NCBI GenBank assembly: GCA_026873275.1
Contig: JANTUC010000004.1
Span: forward strand, 248,001-312,000
Length of the DNA stretch: 64,000 bases
Direction of reading: 5' to 3'
Source: Pseudopithomyces maydicus
Lineage: Eukaryota; Ascomycota; Dothideomycetes; Pleosporales; Didymosphaeriaceae
The translations under genes were made by a program, and so were the position numbers. The notes under the pieces were generated by a model. The model worked only from the letters and a program-made list of their open reading frames with translations, was not told the origin of the DNA and ran no database searches. Of this stretch, positions 35,601-45,655 are shown one piece after another (the first letter of the stretch is position 1; each line of letters opens with the position of its first letter).

Positions 35601-36528
35601 GAATATAGCATATGTGTCGACAGGACCAGAAAAGCTACTCACCAGCACGCAATCGGTCCAGCAGACCATCTTCGAACAATTTAAACATACTTACCCTGCA
35701 TACACGGGGGATGCCCGGCATTTTCTGGGTCAATGCAAGTCAATGGATAAGCTCGACCAGCAAGATAAGATGGTGCCGAAGTGGCAATGGGACGACTTCA
35801 TCATCCGCAATCGAACGGATTACCGGGACTACGCGAATCAATGTTTGGATAATGGCGAAGATACTGAACCATACCATCGTTTTTATGAAGACACCATCCA
35901 GAATACACTGTACACTGAGGGTGTAATGGAGAGCAGAAAAACACTGCTTCTTGCTATCGAGCAGCTCGAAAGGAAGACCCCTGGTAACATCACAAAAAGC
36001 TTTGGCACAGGCAGTACGGCACCAAGCGCCCCCGTACCGAAATCTACGAGGCACAAGGTGCTTCCTACTGCCGAAGCGCATCCTAAAATGGCTATTGGAA
36101 AGAGGACGCTTGCAAACCTTGCCATGACAGAACACGGTAGTCCTAGCTCGAGTCCGCAAAAGAAGAGGCAGTCGCTCCCTTCAGCCTTTGCAAAACGAGT
36201 GGAACGAACCCCAAGTCTGGCAGCAACCCCTAGCGAGCGTCCTAGACAATCTCTTCCTGGATCGTCGCGCGGGGGCTCTTCTTCTCTGGCACCTCGCTCT
36301 TCACATGCAAAACCGGCAGATCCACTTTCGAAACCCAACAGCGCTTTGACACGTCCACCCTCGCTTCGTAGAAGCAACAGCGGACCGCGAAACCCTCTCG
36401 AGCCGACGGGAGATCAATATCGCGATTTTCTCTTTGCGCTGGGTCGCGTCACCTCATCTACGGGTAGTAGTAGTGTAGGTCCACCGCCTCCAAAGTCAAG
36501 CCTACGCGACAGGGGAAGCAAGAGGTAG
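32641..36528 (+). CDS. Putative fungal shelterin-type telomere protein (TPP1/Est3 OB-fold-like N-terminus)
   Basis: One open frame of 1295 codons. A 57-nt stopless intron at 32759-32815 (GTAGCT...CCACAG) is likely, which would give 1276 residues. The N-terminal ~190 residues (LWLQQDIARQLALANTW, then VRTVGSLP and LLTVTDGAVTVRAP) match my memory of the TPP1/Est3 OB-fold region of filamentous ascomycetes. ALKPIHVCDQVLAVLTDL follows. Residues about 200-970 are low-complexity, Ser/Pro/Asp/Glu-rich, with basic nuclear-signal-like patches (PAKRKMEITPSKNGRRPSKR). A conserved-looking C-terminal block at about residues 985-1105 contains TIFEQFKHTYPAYTGDA and WQWDDFIIRNRTDYRDY. If correct, it bridges telomere-binding proteins and telomerase in the nucleus. 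This is recognition by pattern only; another nuclear scaffold protein is possible. No frame breaks seen. Confidence 0.55.
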   Translation: MHRLWLQQDIARQLALANTWLKTPNRTGDDEHADVYEYTGSCLRVVVEARRTLSCLPTAKVRTVGSLPVAARLEPAQDDLLTVTDGAVTVRAPSCPASLRASLEPHRPFTVRKYIIRYTPYGPPQERLGIAFFLAHPHPDHNAHREPPRASAAALKPIHVCDQVLAVLTDLRQTLTHLERTHLRQIRSTLEKTQNMPPRDDSDEEIGEDVSVVTQAAFGTQMPHRIQISSKTQTEAVHVGELSDPGRMTLLKLLNPSRQKSPQVHSASRSGESNTTQCLDIEPQTVPPPSHKSESPPAQVKKPRHVASRGNPSVALSAGGFTRTSTSHASDQNVMRPESRFQPTRMPPLYQESDTTSEKASYMAQKVMKVTDGRPINIEGTESAPSSLPQSDINILDDPVPEWLKDSCYKNSCGRVPNAQVRLLSSWQKQREGTSHRFPDANIPIDVLKALKSFGVDAASSDSESADGESSDEEGGIVSNAVSLSGENDMLSDSDSTDAVSWSSSPSEKSPKRRFRHSPSLPPDSSLPSKNAGSQDASREVVSDQQDQHTAIVEPAVEGQTADLPSSPPAVHLDDDVEMEMELDIPRGLNDGHPVHDRGIQRIDYIVQVKETPLSKGKDISTTSAISAPAEGQQQTSSGTSKDTSSTSIVFSTYNDKSFQKGAIPDTLGALSKPYAANLPYNSQRDVAESEDEHHLYSVNNASSSHGEIEDVDMRDVHDEVSRSPGLSSPQSEHHQQRSPVSAGPSPPTVRLKNEVVPAKRKMEITPSKNGRRPSKRRDVKLVKLRSNSPKRDRFAELLREKEEHLRKFTEKARTQSIHSVLSEDAASAARSERLPVHREASAVVNDTPASAPHTPQLSQQNRKQTPHSTAKREHNVSRGTVPVKEADSLKQAELIRRPTEISPRKDMDVDNDNDGPGDSEAGAVDVDMTVAGANADEVVSKEPMLREEQNDTVQEYIEIDHARTDHNTASHVQENLPQRPAASLAKNIAYVSTGPEKLLTSTQSVQQTIFEQFKHTYPAYTGDARHFLGQCKSMDKLDQQDKMVPKWQWDDFIIRNRTDYRDYANQCLDNGEDTEPYHRFYEDTIQNTLYTEGVMESRKTLLLAIEQLERKTPGNITKSFGTGSTAPSAPVPKSTRHKVLPTAEAHPKMAIGKRTLANLAMTEHGSPSSSPQKKRQSLPSAFAKRVERTPSLAATPSERPRQSLPGSSRGGSSSLAPRSSHAKPADPLSKPNSALTRPPSLRRSNSGPRNPLEPTGDQYRDFLFALGRVTSSTGSSSVGPPPPKSSLRDRGSKR

Positions 36529-37785
36529 GCTAATCCGTTCTGCTAGGTGGACCCTGACCGGCGCATAAAGTGGCCAGACAACCTGCACGTCAGGCCAAAA
36601 GCAGAGGTCAAACGGAAGGGATACGATGTTTTGAAGTGGAAAGATGACCTGTAAAGATTTGGGTAATGCTAGCGCTCATGATGCAATGGCGCGGGAGATT
36701 TGGCATACAAAGGCGTGCTTTGAAATACTTGTTTTCCTCTTAGATACATATGCCTGATACCCCCATTATTTTGCGGCAATGAAAATATATGCTACTTCTG
36801 GCAACGTACAGGGTGCAGGGCAGCAATCAGGTCCAGACACGTTTTGGCACGTGAAAGGGCGTCGCAGCAAATCTCGATGGCCTCCAGGGCTGGCAGCAAT
36901 GACGGGAACACGGCCAGTGAGCTTCCTCGTGACAGTTGCTCGATTGCGCTGAGCGGGATGGACATGGGGAAATACCGGTACCCAGTGACTATGGAGGCTG
37001 GCTTCGGACGGCTTCCCCACGTTTGTAGCCGGTGCTGCGAGTGGGTGGGTCACCCCACAGGCCCGATTGTCGGCACACATGACCAGTGACTCGACTCTTT
37101 GTGCCCTTGTTCGATGCCGGTGGGCGGACCGCGTGGGGATGCTTCTCCATTGTACTACCCGTAGGTACCTACGCTTGCCTGACAGGACGCACAAGCAGCG
37201 TGGATCATGGACAACGCACCACGCTGGAGTGCTTCGCGTCCAGGACTCTCTAGCGAGGCAATGCAAGAGACAACTCAGTGCCCGTTCGGAGACGCAGGCA
37301 CATGTCCGTCAGCCCGGGGCCGTGCGCCCATCTTACTGTGTTTGTGTTGGCTCTGGCAAGGGCAGGCGTCATGGGCTTCCATCACGCAGCCGCTTCGAGC
37401 GCGACCGCCTGCCCATGTTTCTAGACAAGTCACAATCCCGACGCCGCAATACCAGCCAGCGCCGGTCGCCCTTTAGTACGTAGATTGGCCGGCCCGCCGT
37501 GCACATCCCACGTGCCCATGGCGGAAATTGGCGAGTGACGTCCGCCTTAAGCTTTCCTGGCCAATGTATGTACGTACCGCCGTGCGTACGTTTGACCGCA
37601 CCGCCCACCTACCTATCCTGCTGCCACCGCTCGCCCTACCTACCGCTGCCAGGGAAGCCTGACCTCACTCTGCGCCTTCCAGCTGATCGTGTTGCTGGCC
37701 CACACGCGTCTTTAACTGTCTGCTTGCCATCTGCGGCTGCTTTCCTCCCGTCGCCCTTGCGCATGGCGCCCTTTCGCCGCCACAA
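36529..37785. other. Intergenic between TPP1-like gene and lipase gene
   Basis: There are 1257 bp with no gene I can support; open frames of 80-166 codons on both strands lack motifs. The last 300 bp are C/T-rich with repeated acctacc and gtacgta words, consistent with the lipase promoter and leader. Confidence 0.45.
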
Positions 37786-40560
37786 ATGTCCTTTGTATCC
37801 GATACCCTCCTCTCCGGTGGCGCACGATTGCACGTAGCAAGAGGAGGGAACCATGGAGCCGATTCTGGGAAGCGTACCAGCCAGGGCCAGAGCCAGGGCG
37901 GCCGTTTCGAACCGTTGTTTCGCTTCGTGAAAGATCCGCTGGGTGCTCTGGGGGGCCGAGAGATGCCGACGCGGTCCGCAAGGCGGAGGAGGAGGAACAT
38001 CGCAAGCAGTTGCTGCAGCTGCGCATGCGAGAGGTAGAACACATAGGCATCTGGGCTCTTTCTTCGTGCTAATAGTACGTAGGCCGAATCCTACGATGAT
38101 TGGAAAGCCGCTGCGACCGAACTGGACACCCTCGAGGGTAACGATGCTTGGAAACTTGAAGATGAATCGTCCGAATACGATGCCGAGCTTGTCAAAGTCC
38201 GTCTGCAGCAGCTCGACGAGGCTCGCTTGAATTGCGACGTCAAGCGCATGCTCTTCCTGGTGCGCACCACTCTCACGCGTGGACTCGGCGGCATGGGCGA
38301 CTTGCGGTTATATAAGCACTCGCATATTGGGACGAAAAAGCTCATTGAGCGCTACATAGAGTCGGCTGTACAGACTTTGGCCGCGCTGCCAGATGTGGCT
38401 GCCAAGCAGGGCGACAGCTGCCCCGTCAAGCCGTACACAGTCGCCGAGGAACTCCTCCGTACACGCCAGTCGTTTGGCCGGACAGCCCTTTTGATGTCCG
38501 GCGGAGGTACCTTCGGCATGAACCACATTGGCGTGGTCAAGTGTCTGTGGGAACTGCGTCTCCTTCCTCGCATCATATCGGGAGCCTCTGCTGGGAGCAT
38601 TGTCTGCGCCGTCTTGTGCTCTAAAACTGATGCCGAGATTCCAGCTGTTTTGACGGATTTTTGCTATGGGGACTTGGCGGTGTTTGAGAAGCAGGGTGAA
38701 GAGGAGAGCGTCATACAAAAGGTTACACGGTTCCTGAAGTACGGGTCGTTGTACGATATATCACATCTGAAAAGAGTTATGAGGCAGATGCTCGGCGACA
38801 TCACTTTCCAGGAATCCTATAATCGAACCCGGAGGATTCTGAACATCACCGTTTCGAGCGCGAGTATGTATGAGCTTCCAAGGCTGTTAAACTATGTTAC
38901 AGCGCCGGACGTCATGATTTGGTCTGCTGTGTGAGTACTGTCCCTAGAGTTGGAAACCATTTCCAACGCTCTTTTTCTTGTGAAAGTATTAATCGCATAC
39001 AGGTGCACATCATGCTCGGTCCCCTTTGTCTATTCAGCTGCGTCTCTCATGGCCAAAGATCCCAAGACAGGAAGAGAAGTGCCATGGAATCCTTCACCCA
39101 ACGATGGCTGGATTGACGGCTCAGTCGACAACGATTTGCCCATGACACGTCTAGCTGAGATGTTCAATGTCAACCATTTCATCGTATCCCAAGTCAATCC
39201 ACACGTTGTGCCATTTCTAGCCAAGGAAGAAGACGCTATCAATGCTGATGTACAACAAAATTCGTCGCTCTCGGCTGGCTCTAGCTGGATGCATACCATG
39301 GCAAATTTTGCCAAAGGAGAAGCGTTACATCGTCTAGAAGTGCTTGCCGAAATGGGTATTTTCCCCAACACGATGACGAAAGCCAGGTCTGTTCTCAACC
39401 AGCGATACTCCGGCGATATCACCATCTTCCCAGCTATCTCATATGCAAACTTCCCTAAGATTCTCACCAATCCAACATCCGACTTCATGGAGCGGTGTTT
39501 ATTCGCCGGTGAACAGGCCACATGGACCAAAGTGTCACGGATCCAGAATCACCTCGCCATAGAGCTCGCTCTGGATGAAGCCGTCAATGAAATCCTTCCC
39601 TATGTGCATTTCAGCCAAAGCCAAGCAAACCTCCGCCTTCTAAGTTTCCACCGCCCACTGTCACAGGGCGCAGATCTACCCCCCATGCATCATTCACGAG
39701 GACATAAAAGGGAAGCCCGTTCGGAAAGTCACGGCGCACCCATCGCAGCATTCACACCCTTCGAAATTTCTTCCCCCGACTTGAATCGCAGTCAAGGGAC
39801 ATGCGCCGACTTGACCACTTCCAAACCCTACCTCCCCTCACGCCCCGCCGTCCACTCCGCATGGTCCCCAGACTTCAACAGAGTAGCCTTCTCCACCGTC
39901 GAAGCCATCTCCTCCACCGAGCCCGACTCCCCCTCCGACGCAGACGTCTCCGACAACATCGACTCGGACACCTCCGAGATCCTCTCCTCCCCCTCCCCAA
40001 TGCACTCCCCGCCCCCGCACGTCCCAGGCCTCTGGCACACAACCCGCGACTACGCCTTCCCCTTCCCCTCAGTCTCGAAACCGCACACTCCCGCCGCGCC
40101 CCCGTCTCTCTTCACCAGCGGATATTCCGCCCCCGCGAACACAACGCACGCAGCGCCGAGCTCCCCCGAGCTCCGCTACAAACGACTCTTCCACCCACCG
40201 AGTACCCAGGACCACAAATCCTCAACCCACAAACCCGACGCCCCGCGCCTACCGCAGCCCCACCCCCTAGGCACCATCCCCGGCCTCCGACACACAGAGA
40301 GCAACCCAGAGCACCAGAACGCACCACTGGGAGGAAGCCTGAAAAAACAAGACTCCCTAGACGAGCGCAACGTGCGTGCGTCCAAGGGGCTGGATCCCGC
40401 GGCTTTGGCGAAGGAGATCAAGATGGCGGCGTTGAGCCCGCTGAGTACGATTGATGGGGCGGCGGCGAAGGCGAAGGCAGAGGAAGAGGGGGAGGGAGAG
40501 GGGGCGGAGTCTTATTTCCAGGCGAGGCCGAGGCGGGGGAATGGGACGCCGAGGTGGTGA
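37786..40560 (+). CDS. Patatin-type triacylglycerol lipase (Tgl3/4/5 family), 1-nt frame break in exon 1
   Basis: Exons are 37786-38033, 38083-38930 and 39003-40560, 884 residues after repair. The protein belongs to the fungal lipid-droplet lipases with an N-terminal DUF3336 domain (AESYDDWKAAATELDTLEGNDAW) followed by a patatin fold. The oxyanion motif is GGGTFGMNHIGV, the nucleophile lies in SGASAGS and the catalytic Asp in DGSVDND, so the Ser-Asp dyad is intact. It should hydrolyse stored triacylglycerol; acyltransferase side activity is known in the yeast relatives. The C-terminal ~300 residues are Ser/Pro/His-rich and low-complexity. In exon 1 the frame from MSFVSDTLLS ends in an Arg-rich read-through; adding one G to the run at 37950-37955 gives RDADAVRKAEEEEHRKQLL and joins exon 2. 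The precise start is less certain than the rest. Confidence 0.88.
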
Positions 40561-40703
40561 GGGGGTTGCTTTGCTCTTTTTTTTTAGGGGGATGGGTGGT
40601 TTTTCTTCTGGGGTTCGTTTCGTGTGGTTTTGTTTTCTGATTCTTTCTGGCGAGGTGGGGGACTTGGGGCGTTTTGAGGGTTTGATGATTGATGTTGATG
40701 GTT

Positions 40704-40723
40704 GGGATGGGATGGGATGGGAT
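40704..40723. repeat. Short tandem repeat (GGGAT)4
   Basis: Four perfect GGGAT units occur in the 3' region of the lipase gene. It is a simple repeat; four G3 runs could fold as a G-quadruplex. Confidence 0.7.
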
Positions 40724-41162
40724 GCATCGGGTACAGACTTGACTTCTAGTAGCATATACAGCGGCGTTGGGACATGGGTTTGTGGGGGCGATAAAAGTGG
40801 TAAGGTTATATATAGGTGGAGACGGACGGGGCGCATGGTAGCATTGTGGTATGGTGTATATCAAGAAGTAGACTACAACAAACAGTATATTATTATCTAT
40901 TCCCGTATTTGCTGGTCTGGTGATTGAATGTAGATGCACACGAAAGGTTACTGTTGCTACTGGCTGCTGTGTGGGAAATTAATTGTATGGTTGGTGGCTT
41001 TTTGTAGGTATGAATATATGTATGTATATTGTATGGTTGAGGGTAGTACGTCGTCGCTCTTTTACTATATACGATCCACCAGAACATAAATTAAGATAAA
41101 CGAAGAACCGCCCATTATTGCACATGCAACATGAAGTCGTAACTATGCATAAACACCCTGCT

Positions 41163-41189
41163 ATGCCATGCCATGCCATGGCATGCCAT
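41163..41189. repeat. Short ATGCC repeat with palindrome
   Basis: Three ATGCC units run into the palindrome atgccatggcat. It lies in the convergent intergenic region near the 3' end of the AT-hook gene. Confidence 0.6.
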
Positions 41190-41247
41190 TTACATCACTC
41201 CCCTCCCACCCCTTTACTTCCTCCCATCCCACCCCCTAACTTCCTCC

Positions 41248-42195
41248 TCACCTCCCCTCCACCAACCTCTTCCTCTCCCTCGCCTCTCCCTCTCCCCCAT
41301 ACTTCACTCTCACCTCCCCCTCCCACCTCTTATACAAATCCCACCCCACCACCAATATAACCGGTATCCCCACCATGATGGTCGTCACCCTGCGCGCCGC
41401 CCCCTTATACTTGGGCGGCATCCTCCCCTCATTAATCGCGCGCTCCGTCGCCGCTCGCTCCAGCGCCTCGGGCGACGGCTGCGGCGCTGGCCGGGGGCGG
41501 GATTGCGCGGGGAGGGAGGGGTTGAGCGGGTGCGTGGGGAGGGGGATGGTCGTTGGGCGGGTGGGTAGTGGGGTTTTTAAGGAGGAGGGTGGGGGCCGGA
41601 GGGTGGAGGTGGAGGGGGTGGAGGGGAGGGTTTCGAGAGGGGGTTTGTCGCGGGGGAGGGGGGTGGTGGTTGGAGGTGTGGGTGTTGGGGTGGGTTGGGG
41701 GGTTGTAGAGGAGGAGGGTGGGGTTGTGGGCATGGGTTGTTCGAGGACGACGTTGGCGGCGCCGCCGGTGGGGAGGACGATTTCTTGGAGGGGTGGCGGG
41801 GATGGTGGTGTGGGAGAGGCGGAGGGTGGTTTTATGGAGCCGGTCTTGTAGACTTGGTCTAGGATTTTGCTCTTCGGGGCTGGGGCGGCGGCGGGCTTCG
41901 GTGCGGTCGATCGATTGCTCTCTTCGACGGTGCTGGGCTCGGGCTGGGGCGCACTCGTGGGAGGGGTCGTTGTTGATGCGGGCTTCGAAGCGGCAGCGGT
42001 TTTGGTAGCCTTCGTTGCGGTCTTCGTCGCGGTCTTCGTCTTTGCAACCTTCTTAGGCGCTTCCTCCTTCGCCGCAGCAGTCTTCGTGCTCGCCTTCCTC
42101 ACGCTCTTCTTCGCCTCGACCGCCGGCGCCTCCTCGCTCACCACCTTCCTCGGGCGTCCGCGCTTCTTGGGTACGGTAGCTACTGTAGAGTCCAT
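41248..42195 (-). CDS. AT-hook-like protein with one C-terminal transmembrane segment, unknown function
   Basis: A single open exon of 315 codons with the start ATG at 42195; a longer frame to 42330 exists, but MDSTVATVPKKRGRPRK is the more natural start. Residues 9-17 (PKKRGRPRK) match the AT-hook core for minor-groove binding. Residues about 18-75 are Lys/Ala/Thr-rich, histone-H1-like. Residues about 75-255 are Pro/Thr/Ser-rich. Near the C-terminus PPKYKGAARRVTTIM leads into a single hydrophobic segment (MVGIPVILVVGWDLY), followed by a charged tail of about 27 residues. I do not recognise a named family. Possible roles are a nuclear-membrane DNA tether or, alternatively, a mitochondrial membrane protein whose basic N-terminus only resembles an AT-hook. 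Confidence 0.7.
   Translation of the reverse strand: MDSTVATVPKKRGRPRKVVSEEAPAVEAKKSVRKASTKTAAAKEEAPKKVAKTKTATKTATKATKTAAASKPASTTTPPTSAPQPEPSTVEESNRSTAPKPAAAPAPKSKILDQVYKTGSIKPPSASPTPPSPPPLQEIVLPTGGAANVVLEQPMPTTPPSSSTTPQPTPTPTPPTTTPLPRDKPPLETLPSTPSTSTLRPPPSSLKTPLPTRPTTIPLPTHPLNPSLPAQSRPRPAPQPSPEALERAATERAINEGRMPPKYKGAARRVTTIMVGIPVILVVGWDLYKRWEGEVRVKYGGEGEARERKRLVEGR
41500..41850 (+). repeat. G-rich low-complexity tract
   Basis: The plus strand is dominated by runs of three or more G separated by short spacers. It is the antisense of the Pro/Thr-rich coding part of the AT-hook gene. Strand asymmetry is extreme, and many overlapping G-quadruplex patterns can be read. Confidence 0.6.
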
Positions 42196-42748
42196 GGCGG
42201 CGGGCAAGCAGGGATTGAATGCCAATTGATCGCTGTCAGCGTGGCAGCTTAAATGCAGCGGGGACGATGATGAAGGGTGACGAAAGAACAGGCGAATTGT
42301 GGGGTGGCTCGTGACTCCTCGGACGCGCAAAAGGAGATTGACTTGGACGCGTCGCGGGAAATTTTGGCGACTAGGATGGGTGACGGTTCGCTCCCTAGGC
42401 TAGCCTGCCCATGTGGGCGAGTGGGTGCCCGTCACTGCCTGCAGGGCGGCCGCTGTGCGGCTGCGGGAAACCCCAACTAGCGTGGCGACAGGGGCGGGGG
42501 TACCGACTGGGTGTCAAACATCACACGGTGAAACAAACAAGGTATCCAGGTCATCGTGAGTACACACACTCGCCGTGTCTAGAATGCATTCTTGTCCATG
42601 TGCCAATGCACCTCTCCATGCCGCAATGTAACGAATCGTCCCTGCTGAAGCCAACCCGGCCACAGCCTATGCAAAAAGACCGCTATGTTCAACTCCAACC
42701 TCACCCATACGCCCGCTTGCTTGACATGAGACTAAAACACATTTACAA
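42196..42748. other. Intergenic: AT-hook gene promoter and KHA1 3' region
   Basis: There are 553 bp, GC-rich at the left and mixed at the right. Open frames here (for example plus 42411-43091) run into the antisense of KHA1 and have no motifs. No gene is called. Confidence 0.5.
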
Positions 42749-45655
42749 TCACTTCGAGAATCCAAGCCCCGCCTTGACGACTAGAATACTGGCCCCCGAC
42801 TTGCTGTCCCACATCTTCTCCGCCAGCATACCCAGCGTGGCCGCTGCCGGTGACGCCGAGACAGGCTTGATCTCGTCCGCACCGCCTTCCGAGAAAAACT
42901 TGTTGCAACCAGCATTCCTGCCCAAGACGACGAGATCTCCGGCATTCTTGGGGTTCTGGCCAACTTCGGTGGTCGCGCGAGCAACAACATCTTTGAGCGG
43001 GTCGGCGCTCGAAACAGTCTCGAAGACGACGCGGGCTGAGAGTTCGGCGGGGAGAGACGCGCTGAGAGATGCAAAGAAAGCGCCCTCTTGATCTTGTACC
43101 GAGTCTGTAGTTGCTGTGACGATTTCGCCAGACTTTGTACCTGCTGCATCCGATGAAGACGACGAGGACGCCTCACCGAAGAATGAAGACGGCACGTCGA
43201 AGCGCACTATGGTTGCTGTGACTTCAGGCTTCTCTGCAAGCTGTAGGACGAGACGAAGTGCGGTACGATCGTCTTCTCCGCCAAAGAAGGGGAAGAAGAT
43301 GTGGTGGGATGGATCGGCAATGGGCGCCGTCACGTTCTTCTCGCGGTTGCTTCCCAGACTGACAGCGCTGTAGGTACGGCTAAGTTTATGCTTTTCCTTC
43401 TTATCCTTGTTCTTGCTGCCTCCAAAGTTCTTATTCACAAGAACAGCGACCGGCGTCGAAGATTGCTCAAAAGTGTTGTTGACAAAGATGGTGTATGAGG
43501 AAGCGGCAAGTTTGTTCTTGGTTCCCTTGTCTTCGATGACAGCTTGTTCAGACATACCTCCAGTCTCGCTCCATGGGAGAACAAGGAGGTCAGACTCGGA
43601 TGCACGCATGCTAAGAGTGTCTGCATATGAAGCTTCCGGCACGACAAGGACTTCTCCGCTGACAGCCAAGTTGTGCAGGCGGCCAAAAGTGCGGAAAATG
43701 TTGACCACAGGGTCGTGTGCAGTGTATTCTTGCGCTTCAGTCACAGCCATGACGGAAGAGCCACGATCTGTCAAGTTGAGTAGCCGCAGTCCATACGCCT
43801 CTACAGGTCGCTTCGGCTCTAGTTCTTGGGCATCTCTGGCTTCTTGGCTTGTGCTGGCTGTGCGTTCCGCAGCTTTTGGATGTGATATCGCCTTTGGCTG
43901 AGAGGATCCACCGAAGAGTGAAGCAAACGCCAAAAGGTTTGGCATACTGTCCAGGCGAAGATAAACAGTCAGGTGCTTGATCTTCTGTGCAGACACCTTG
44001 TCGTAGTGTGCAGCATCAACAACGCTGTCCGATCCATCGAGAGGCTTGCCCGTATCCCAGTCGATCTCACCTCTCCTAAAAGCTTCAACCTTCTTCTGGT
44101 ACCACGGAGGGTAAAAGAACACAGTCAATGGAGCCGACAAGAACGTCGTAACCAAAGCCATCACAACGAAAATGGTAAATGTACGAGTGCTTAGGATCTT
44201 AGCCTGCAGACCGATATTCTGTTTTGGTTAGCTTGAGATGGTCCATTTACACGAGCAATCTTACCAAGACAATCAGCTCAACGAGACCCTTACAACTCAT
44301 CAGCGATCCAATAGCAAAGCATTCACGCCAGAGCATGCCTGTATAGCGAGCTGCTATGGTTGCACCGACGAATTTGGAGAAGAAAGCCACACACACGACT
44401 CCGATGACATAGGCCCACACGATACCGCTATCCAATAGACCGATATTGGTGTTGAGACCAGAAAGGGTAAAGTATAGCGGCAGGAAGAGAGCTCCAATCA
44501 GATCCTCAATTTTCTCGGCAACCTTGATGGCGAAACCGCCTTCGTGGGGACAAATAAGGCCGGCCAAGAAAGCACCGAAGATAGCGTGCACACCAATGAT
44601 GCCGGTAAAGAAAGAGCATGCCAGGCAGAGCAACAGGGTGAGTGCGACGGTAAGCTGATTAGGTCCATCCTGCAGAGCACGATTCCTTCGAAGAACCCAA
44701 ATGAAGGCGGGTCGAACAAGGTAGACCAGGAACAGGATGAAGCCGACGCAGCAAAGTAAAATATACAAGGCCGTCAAGCCTGCGCCGGAATTGACAAGGG
44801 CAACGCAGAGAGCGAGCAGGATCCATCCTATCGAGCGATGTTAGCTTGAAACATGGGGTATTCAAGAGGCTTGTGACCAACTTACCAACAACGTCGTTTC
44901 CTACACCGGCCGACAGCACGATCACACCTACGGGAGTATCGAGCAGTTTGAGCTCGGTCAAAATACGACACAGTACAGGAAAAGCCTGTCGGGATCAGTA
45001 TCACAGACTGAGGCATTAATTGGTGAACATACCGTGATGGCCATAGCCACACCAATGAAAAGCATATAAACAGGGAAATCAATCGGGACTAGTCCCTCTT
45101 CGTGCCTGAATTGATTATAGAGGCCCACGGCTATCGCGCATCCCAGGCCAAACGGAATGGCCATGCTGACGATGCCTACATTCAGCGCCACTTTCCAGTT
45201 GCTTACGAGGTAGCGCAGATCGACTTCCAGTCCTATGATGAAGAGAAAGAGCACCAGACCCAGGTTAGCGACCAGATTCAGCTGAGGCATGGCGGCATCG
45301 GGGAAGATGTGGGCTTTGAATCCGGGAATACGACCCATGGCAGTCGGCCCCAGCAGGATGCCTCCTATGACCTCGGAGATAACGCGAGGCTGGCGGATCT
45401 TGTTCAAGGGCCATTCCAGCGCGCGACAGAAGCAAATGATGATGATAACCTGCGTTTTTCCATTAGCACGGTCGGGCGTCTGCGGACTCAAAGTTGACTT
45501 ACCTGGACGATGAAGAGGATGATGGGGTTCTTGGGGTCGACGGCGACGGGGCTGACATGCTCGAGCACACCACCCTGGGGTGTGGCCTTGTTGGTACTGG
45601 TCGGCGCCGCCGAGGTGACTGCCTTGACGGCAGACGCCAGAATGGTCGACGACAT
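42749..45655 (-). CDS. KHA1: K+/H+ antiporter (Kha1/CPA2 family)
   Basis: Five exons on the minus strand: 45655-45503, 45449-45033, 44985-44886, 44827-44265 and 44218-42749. Total 2703 nt, 900 residues, no frame break. It is a CPA2 monovalent cation/proton antiporter with about 12 membrane segments in residues ~45-430. Recognisable blocks are RQPRVISEVIGGILLGPTAM, LFLFIIGLEVDLRYL, ITAFPVLCRILTELKLL (across a splice), SAGVGNDVVGWILLALCVAL and GVHAIFGAFLAGLICPHEGG. These are the conserved helices around the ion-binding Asp pair. The C-terminal ~450 residues are cytosolic and contain stretches like the universal-stress-type domains seen in fungal Kha1 proteins. In yeast Kha1 works in Golgi pH and K+ homeostasis; location here is inferred. 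Confidence 0.93.

Larger units (their letters stand above)
40561..41247. other. Intergenic between convergent lipase and AT-hook genes
   Basis: There are 687 bp between two stop codons that face each other. The sequence is T/G-rich after the lipase stop, AT-rich around 40860-41100, and then C-rich. No gene is seen; both terminators should lie here. Confidence 0.55.

Noticed and set aside
39801..40454. 217-codon plus-strand frame inside the lipase C-terminal region
   Set aside because: It is an Arg/Pro-rich shadow of the Ser/Pro-rich lipase tail in another frame.
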